A DNA stretch of 59,361 nt from Bacteroidales bacterium. GTDB taxonomy: Bacteria; Bacteroidota; Bacteroidia; Bacteroidales; Muribaculaceae. Under the pieces are notes generated by a model that did no database searches, had not been told where the DNA came from, and was given only the letters and a program-made list of their open reading frames with translations. Positions 54,801-59,361 of this stretch are shown here, in pieces. Where the stretch lies: positions 1 to 59,361 of the forward strand of contig SFFL01000016.1 in the NCBI GenBank assembly GCA_004557825.1. Direction: 5' to 3'. Numbering within the stretch: position 1 is the stretch's first letter; every line of letters begins with the position of its first letter. Both the position numbers and the translations under genes were made by a program.

Positions 54801-57800
54801 TTTGCCGACCCGAAGTCTATTGTGTCTGCCGGTGAAGCTATCGACCCCGAAATGGAAAAGGCTATTGCCGTCGATAACATACGCCAACAGGCGGCACAGG
54901 CCGCAGCCGACGCACTGAACGGTGTTCTACCTCTCAATCCGGGTGACGTTGTTCCTATTATAGCAGGTGGAAGTCCGACAACATTCACGATTGTTGGCCC
55001 TGCGATGGATGAACAGACACAATCGCCAATTCCCGATACGTTTGTTGTTGAATGGCTGAACGGCATACAGACCTCTCTCACAAGAGAACAGATACAAGCC
55101 TACGCCGATGAGGAAGCTATAGCCCGACTCAACAACTTCGAGCAGCAGCGTGGAGCCGAGCGCGCACAGCAACAGGCTACCGAGGCCGAAGCTCTGCGTC
55201 CGCAGTTTGCCCTCAACGATGAGTTTACCATACTCAACGACAATGGCACTCCAATTCGCGGCTCGATCACAGCCGAACTCGACGAGGACGGCACGGTGGA
55301 AATCCACACCGAGGAACCTATCAACGGCAACCATGTGAACCGCTTTACCCCTGCCGAACTTGAAGAAATGTTCGACACCTACAACGGTCAGCCTGTCTCC
55401 ATGCCTGTTCCCGAAACCGAGGAAACCGTTCCCAATCCTGACGAAACACCCGAAAATGCCGAGCATAACGGAGAATTGTCCCCTGATACCGTTCCCAATC
55501 CTGAAACAGCAGTAGAACCCGAACCTCAACAGTCTGCCCTGTCTCGTGTTCCTGTCGATGAGCAAGGCCAGCCCAAATATGACGAAGCCGACCCCGATAC
55601 GGCTTGGGACGCTATTGTTGAACAGGCGCAAGGCGACGAGGCCACAGCCGCCGAAGTCGTGGCCGACATCGTTGCAGAGCGTCAGGAAGACTTCAATGCC
55701 GCAGAAAAGGCACTCGCCAAGACAAAGGAAGGCAAGCCTGAGAAGCGCAAGAAGGGCGACCCCGCACCCACAATGGCAGAACGTATCGCTGCCAAGAATG
55801 CCGCCAAAGAAGCACTCGCCGAGGCACAGGCTATCCGCGACCGTGCGAAAGCCGCCCTCGACCATTGGAAATCTATTGCCGGTACAAAACAGCGTCGAGA
55901 GAATGAACGCCGAAGCGCCGAGGACGCAGAGGCTCGTCTCCGTGCTGCGGAACGTGCAGCAGAGGAAGCTCGACTGAGGGCAGCTCGCGAGGAACAGGAA
56001 CGCATCGAGCGTGAAGCCCTTGAGGGTATTCCAGAGTGGCACCTTGACACTCCCGAAAATGCCCGCAAGCGTGGTGTGCGCCGTTTCAGCGGTCAGATGT
56101 TCACCCGTCAAGAGCCGATAGATGATAACCATCCCGGCTTGGGAAGAGAAGTAAACCCACTTTTCAAATCGGGTACCAAACCTATTTCCGCCAGAGGCAG
56201 AATCTTTATAGGAGACGTATACGATTTCCAGCCTTCACATGTGGATGGGCAACTGAATCCGCGCCACTTTGTGCCCGAGGTGCAGCCCAAACGCCGTCAT
56301 GAAGATGGCGGTGTGAGTGTGATGGCGGCAAAAACAAATGCCGAGAACTTCCGGCCAGAATTAGCACTGAGATTCGAGGACGCGTTTAACGGCGTGCCGG
56401 TTGTCAATTCGAGGATGGAGGTCGGCCAGGGAAACGGGCGTACGCAGATGTATAGATATCTGTATGAAATGTATCCTGAAAAAGGAGCGGCTTTCAAACA
56501 GACGCTGATGGATATGGCGGATGAGCTCGGGATATCGCCGGAATACATCGCGTCTATTGAGCATCCCATGCCTTCTATGATGTTGTCTGATATAACGGAC
56601 GAAGATTTTATTCGACTGGGCAACATTGACGACAAGGAGATGACCAGCGGAGGCATTGAGCGTATCAAGCCTAAGAATGTAGCGCAGAAACTCGGTGAGG
56701 ATATGCGCAGCTTTGCCGCTCAATTACTCCGTAGCGGTGACGAGGAGGCCTCATTCGGTCAGCTCGTGGACCGCAACGGCACTGATGTACTGAAATGGAT
56801 GGCACAGAAAGGAGCCATCACCAACACGCAGTATCAGTCAGCATTCGACAGCAAGGGTAATCTCACCGCCGAGGCCAAGAACGATTTGCAGAAAGTCCTT
56901 TATCAAGCCGTATTCAAGGGAGGCCCACAGCAGTTGGAGGAAATGTTTGACGCACTTCCGGCCAAGGCTCAACGTGCAATCCTCTCTACGGCCTTCCGCG
57001 ATATGGACTCGCCCTTTGCAGGGAAGATGCTGCCCGAAATCCAGGCGTCCATCGCTGCATTCCATCAGTTAATGAACGACCCGACCTTTGCCGCCGCCAA
57101 GAAAATGGAGGATGTTCTGAGGGCCGTGGAGGGTTTCAAGCAGGCTATTGCGCTCGACGATCGCTTTGAGCAGTACAAACCTGCGGATAATTTTAGTAAC
57201 TTTGCATTGCATCTGGCCGCGATGTATAAAGCCAGTGATATGTCGCAATCGACAGTCACAAGCTACTTCAACCAGATGTATGACCTCGCACAGGGCAAGA
57301 AGGCCGCTACTCTCTTTGAGGAGGCCGACACAACAGAATATCCGCTTGCGGACGTTATTAAACAGGTATTAAACATAGATTATAAACCGGCGAAGAATGG
57401 AAACAACAATGTCGCAAATGGAGGTGCTGATGTGGCTCTCCGTAATCAAGACGGCCAAGGAGGGGAACTCCGAGGCAATGAACCACCTGCAAGCGGAGAA
57501 CAAAATCCGACAGGAACAGAACCGTCCGAGCGTGGAGCAGGAATTACAGATGATAGCCGAGGAAGCGGAATTGAGCAGCGAGGTGGAGAAAGCCAAGAAG
57601 CGACTCAGCAAGAAAGGTTAAGCAAAGAGGAGGCGACCGACATTATTGCCAAAATGGAAATGTCGGCTGTTGCCGACCCTAAAATCTCCCTGTCTCCCGA
57701 AAGTTGGCAAAATACATTTGGACTAAGCAACTCTATTGACACTCCATTAGGTAAGGTCAAGATGGGAGAAGGTCAGTATCAGAAGTTGGTAGACAAGAAA

Positions 57801-59361
57801 CGGTCTGCTGAGTTCGGAATGGTTGTGCAGACACTTCAAGACCCCGATGTGGTATTCATAGAGCCAAGCGAAGCCAAAGAGGGCCAGACCACAGAGCGCG
57901 GTTTCTCCTATGTCTTTGTCAAGACCTTCATTCGAGACGGCAAGAAATTCAAATACTACACCTCCGTGTCTGTGCTGAAAGACGGTATGGAGGTATCTGT
58001 CAGCAGTCACATTGCAAGTAAATCTGCCATAATGAAGAAGCTGCAGGGCATGGAGCGGGCATATACAAAAGAATCGCTTCTCCCCAACAGCTCTGAATGG
58101 CACTTAGCTGAACATCCATCGGATGTGCCGGACCTCCTTCCTACGCAAGGGAAAAGCGAAATTTCTGAGCGCAAAGATACTAACTTTGCATCAGATAAAC
58201 AAGAAAGTGGAGAGGAAAGTTCGGAAGATTGGCGAGATAAAGTGGTTGAGCGTCAGAAGGTATTTGAAGCAGCACGAATTGAAAGGGAAGCTGAAGATAC
58301 AATCATGATTCTTGCCGAACAATGGGAAAATGCGACTGCCAAAGAAAGAGAACAAATCAGTAAGGATATTGAACAGATTGTTTCCACTGAATTGTCTGAT
58401 GGGGCAATATCCTATATAACCACCGATATAATCCGGGACTTCGCTGAACGTGGTGGCATAGAAAATGAAAGGGATGTTGTTGAGTTTGTAGGCGTTTTTG
58501 AAACGGCTATAAAAAGGAAACTTTCAACAACCTCTGTTCAGTCCGCTGTAGAGGCAGCATCCGCCGAGGTGAACACCGAACCGACCCCTGCACAGGCCGA
58601 GGCCGGCAACTACAAGAAAGGCCACGTTACCATCGGCGAGTTTGACATCACCATTGAGAATCCTGCCGGAAGCACACGCAAAGGTGTAGATGCATACGGC
58701 AAGGAGTGGAGCACCACCATGGCCAACACCTACGGTTACATCAAGGGAACCGAGGGCGTTGACGGTGACCATATAGACGTGTTCCTGCACTCCGACATGG
58801 ACCAATGGAATGGCCGCAAGGTCTTTGTCGTTGACCAGACAAACAGGGACGGCTCCTTTGATGAGCATAAGGTGATGCTTGGCTTCAACGATAAGGACGA
58901 GGCTATGAGCGCATATCTCGCCAACTATGACGCGACATGGCAACAGACCCATCCCGGCTTAAGAATCTCCGAGACCAACATCGAGGACTTCTACCAGTGG
59001 GTGCAGTCAAGCCACCGCAAGACAAAACCGTTTGCAGACTACTCGACCATCAGCAAGGTAACCGAGCAGCCCACATCATCGACAATCACCGGCAAAGGCT
59101 ATAAGGTAGAGCCGAAGCCCTACACCAACAAGCAGGGCAAGACGCTCGACACATATCTCGTTACGTTTGACCGCGATTTCTCCAAAGAGGAACTGTCTGC
59201 CCTCCGTGCGAAAGCAAAGGCTGTGAAAGGTTGGTATGACCGCGAGACCCGCGGTTGGATGCTTCGCAGCCAAGAAGATGCCAGGGCGTTTGCGGACGAG
59301 TTTGCGGGCAAATCTGAAGATGAAATCGCAGACGAAGCCCCGCTCTCTATTGCTGACATAA
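51879..59361 (+). CDS. Giant polyvalent protein of a phage-like element (incomplete at right edge)
   Basis: An uninterrupted frame of at least 2494 codons with no stop before the window ends, starting 4 nt after the previous gene. It begins with two 29-residue-spaced repeats, KLYDALSQDYD (8-18) and KLYDATSQDYD (37-47). Hydrophobic stretches lie at about 436-470 and 694-719. A charged Ala/Glu/Arg coiled region lies at about 1268-1384. A DdrB/ParB-like module follows (about 1436-1535; GNGR at 1518-1521). Next is a barnase/EndoU/RelE-like nuclease module (about 1935-2075; His2044 in SSH), then an inorganic-pyrophosphatase-like module (about 2242-2385; DGDHID at 2295-2300). The last visible part (about 2403-2478) is a small domain often found after the latter. 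This set is characteristic of polyvalent proteins delivered by phages or conjugative elements. Confidence 0.85.
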   Translation, partial: MANDNKRKLYDALSQDYDMGSYEQFCADLNDEGKRRKLYDATSQDYDLGTWDSFSQQLGYGQAAAPAPERPAAPVDTLASPTPPPSSPKATKYFKLRRGGKDFTVSTDEVNAAGGLSSWAKAHPGAPVRVYMQGTNEDGKPFDGHVDLSVAHDRSKRRGYKYTTTSEAIEDKPWQPTEKEKIAMSMQLHQMQAQTDAMFDETRERMENVSEYYRNNRSLGFHTVEGKPVLNPQTGKMEKTYLTPMGDRTTSKAAADMSTFNFRQSMAAADMSVGAQIRRAEAELAELRKQYEDSKGRVRDEWAEDTENNDAPLKYVLAANTYVPRQMSDKENSALRVAIRQREEQLKDLYEERDRQIGKDVGFWRGFGRVVSDSRTWDFGTGDLLDAMTMLNADQYSAPNATEGERRAGQEMLKAVHDAQQTEQMYGGNASFWNRAGVMTGYMPSFMLDFALTGGGFDAINVGGKIATRGAVNLVGKEAIEEMTKLGIKAYAKKYGVRGVGRMAENWTIKALGTTADDLLIRAPLMTNTVQAGKTTADIIDRKLGDVVVDENGNYDFSNNKTWGSAIWQGEANAIIENYSEMFGTHLDGVVPALAKTFGGKRISGMLARANASSYGQILATTRKQFERLGVSDYFGEVSEEYYGQLWRSMLNLDDAYTNVPVLDKDGNQVLDAEGNPVYERKNLLFTGQFHGDIWGGMALSMGLMGVGKYTISGIAYGNMKHQVNKADRRAAEIFTPDRWEPIRELIDNTTNEDIGVLAENMVNDQNLSDDERSSVMEYMERSLNLRGLNLGAMAKSRGTAEGDEALPENIEVDSELSQSYIDGYEASSPQEMNDAQNMYEFHRQRVEGMFEPDMLDWFDSDPVTALIDMSRNGIFSQGEIDAARDYINAKTVRDGILQRVNDNIDEQIAQSDAMINGRINPATGMIQPVLMGLDDRQVYVVGGFLAVNPDGTIDREASDESIVVRDAVTGEVEFADPKSIVSAGEAIDPEMEKAIAVDNIRQQAAQAAADALNGVLPLNPGDVVPIIAGGSPTTFTIVGPAMDEQTQSPIPDTFVVEWLNGIQTSLTREQIQAYADEEAIARLNNFEQQRGAERAQQQATEAEALRPQFALNDEFTILNDNGTPIRGSITAELDEDGTVEIHTEEPINGNHVNRFTPAELEEMFDTYNGQPVSMPVPETEETVPNPDETPENAEHNGELSPDTVPNPETAVEPEPQQSALSRVPVDEQGQPKYDEADPDTAWDAIVEQAQGDEATAAEVVADIVAERQEDFNAAEKALAKTKEGKPEKRKKGDPAPTMAERIAAKNAAKEALAEAQAIRDRAKAALDHWKSIAGTKQRRENERRSAEDAEARLRAAERAAEEARLRAAREEQERIEREALEGIPEWHLDTPENARKRGVRRFSGQMFTRQEPIDDNHPGLGREVNPLFKSGTKPISARGRIFIGDVYDFQPSHVDGQLNPRHFVPEVQPKRRHEDGGVSVMAAKTNAENFRPELALRFEDAFNGVPVVNSRMEVGQGNGRTQMYRYLYEMYPEKGAAFKQTLMDMADELGISPEYIASIEHPMPSMMLSDITDEDFIRLGNIDDKEMTSGGIERIKPKNVAQKLGEDMRSFAAQLLRSGDEEASFGQLVDRNGTDVLKWMAQKGAITNTQYQSAFDSKGNLTAEAKNDLQKVLYQAVFKGGPQQLEEMFDALPAKAQRAILSTAFRDMDSPFAGKMLPEIQASIAAFHQLMNDPTFAAAKKMEDVLRAVEGFKQAIALDDRFEQYKPADNFSNFALHLAAMYKASDMSQSTVTSYFNQMYDLAQGKKAATLFEEADTTEYPLADVIKQVLNIDYKPAKNGNNNVANGGADVALRNQDGQGGELRGNEPPASGEQNPTGTEPSERGAGITDDSRGSGIEQRGGESQEATQQERLSKEEATDIIAKMEMSAVADPKISLSPESWQNTFGLSNSIDTPLGKVKMGEGQYQKLVDKKRSAEFGMVVQTLQDPDVVFIEPSEAKEGQTTERGFSYVFVKTFIRDGKKFKYYTSVSVLKDGMEVSVSSHIASKSAIMKKLQGMERAYTKESLLPNSSEWHLAEHPSDVPDLLPTQGKSEISERKDTNFASDKQESGEESSEDWRDKVVERQKVFEAARIEREAEDTIMILAEQWENATAKEREQISKDIEQIVSTELSDGAISYITTDIIRDFAERGGIENERDVVEFVGVFETAIKRKLSTTSVQSAVEAASAEVNTEPTPAQAEAGNYKKGHVTIGEFDITIENPAGSTRKGVDAYGKEWSTTMANTYGYIKGTEGVDGDHIDVFLHSDMDQWNGRKVFVVDQTNRDGSFDEHKVMLGFNDKDEAMSAYLANYDATWQQTHPGLRISETNIEDFYQWVQSSHRKTKPFADYSTISKVTEQPTSSTITGKGYKVEPKPYTNKQGKTLDTYLVTFDRDFSKEELSALRAKAKAVKGWYDRETRGWMLRSQEDARAFADEFAGKSEDEIADEAPLSIADI

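Noticed and set aside
54927..56132. 401-codon minus-strand frame opposite the giant gene
   Set aside because: The plus-strand frame is continuous with recognisable domains on both sides; the opposite frame has only Cys/Phe/Leu/Gly-rich low-complexity residues.

Overview
The window looks like a chromosome segment from a gut Bacteroidales bacterium, most likely Muribaculaceae-like. The evidence is as follows. Many genes are preceded by the Bacteroidetes promoter signature (TTTG, about 19-23 nt, then TAnnTTTG). Several families are typical of the phylum (DUF4290, DUF4301, DUF3943, an M49 peptidase with HECLGH, Rho with a long low-complexity insertion). One secreted amylase has a C-terminal tail resembling a type IX secretion sorting domain. 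Taxonomy is inferred from gene content; no rRNA is present.

Layout. 1-5.7 kb: the start of an MBOAT acyltransferase running off the left edge (minus), then DUF1015, a bile salt hydrolase/penicillin acylase-type exported enzyme, a small membrane protein, and rho behind a long leader. 5.7-9.7 kb (minus): FtsX/LolC-type permease, rsfS and ftsH. 9.8-12.1 kb: DUF3943 protein, dtd, and a tRNA cluster (two identical tRNA-Gly(GCC), one tRNA-Leu(GAG)). 12.1-17.1 kb: an intact secreted GH13 alpha-amylase, a flavodoxin, and a second, larger GH13 gene broken by a one-base frameshift right after its catalytic nucleophile. 17.3-24.7 kb: mnmA, a DUF151/UVR protein, DUF4301, a 38-bp perfect inverted repeat, an MFS carrier and groES-groEL. 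24.8-33.7 kb: an AT-richer membrane protein (minus), panC-panD, ffh, folD, a CapA-like protein, tRNA-His and a sialate O-acetylesterase. 33.8-41.8 kb (minus): a compact gene run dxr-rseP-rlmI-like-M49 peptidase-DUF4290-rimM-small acidic protein-OmpA-like protein. 42-47.5 kb: an unassigned ATP-grasp-like protein, rlmD-type methyltransferase and ppdK.

From about 47.6 kb to the right edge lies an integrated mobile element, phage-like in my reading. It has a tyrosine recombinase preceded by helically spaced GTTTCCCA repeats, then a T-rich stretch with two copies of a hairpin built from GTTTCCTCAAAC. A small divergent DNA-packaging/DNA-binding-like gene follows. A plus-strand run comes next: a 165-aa protein with a hydrophobic glycine-rich N-terminus, a 395-aa low-complexity protein, and one enormous open frame (51879 to beyond 59361, at least 2494 codons). 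That frame carries domains typical of 'polyvalent proteins' of phages and conjugative elements: a DdrB/ParB-like module, a barnase/EndoU/RelE-like nuclease module and an inorganic-pyrophosphatase-like module. I consider it the most interesting object here: probably a virion-delivered or transfer-delivered multi-domain effector encoded directly after ejection-protein-like genes.

A second theme is non-coding: several intergenic regions contain short local duplications (about 9-24 bp, period 15-30 bp), three of which copy the sequence spanning the upstream gene's stop codon. Other regulatory features are a TGTCAGA inverted-repeat cluster before groES, a pyrimidine-rich rho leader of about 190 nt, and two divergent genes that look leaderless. 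Everything was read by eye; family assignments come from recognised motifs, not searches.
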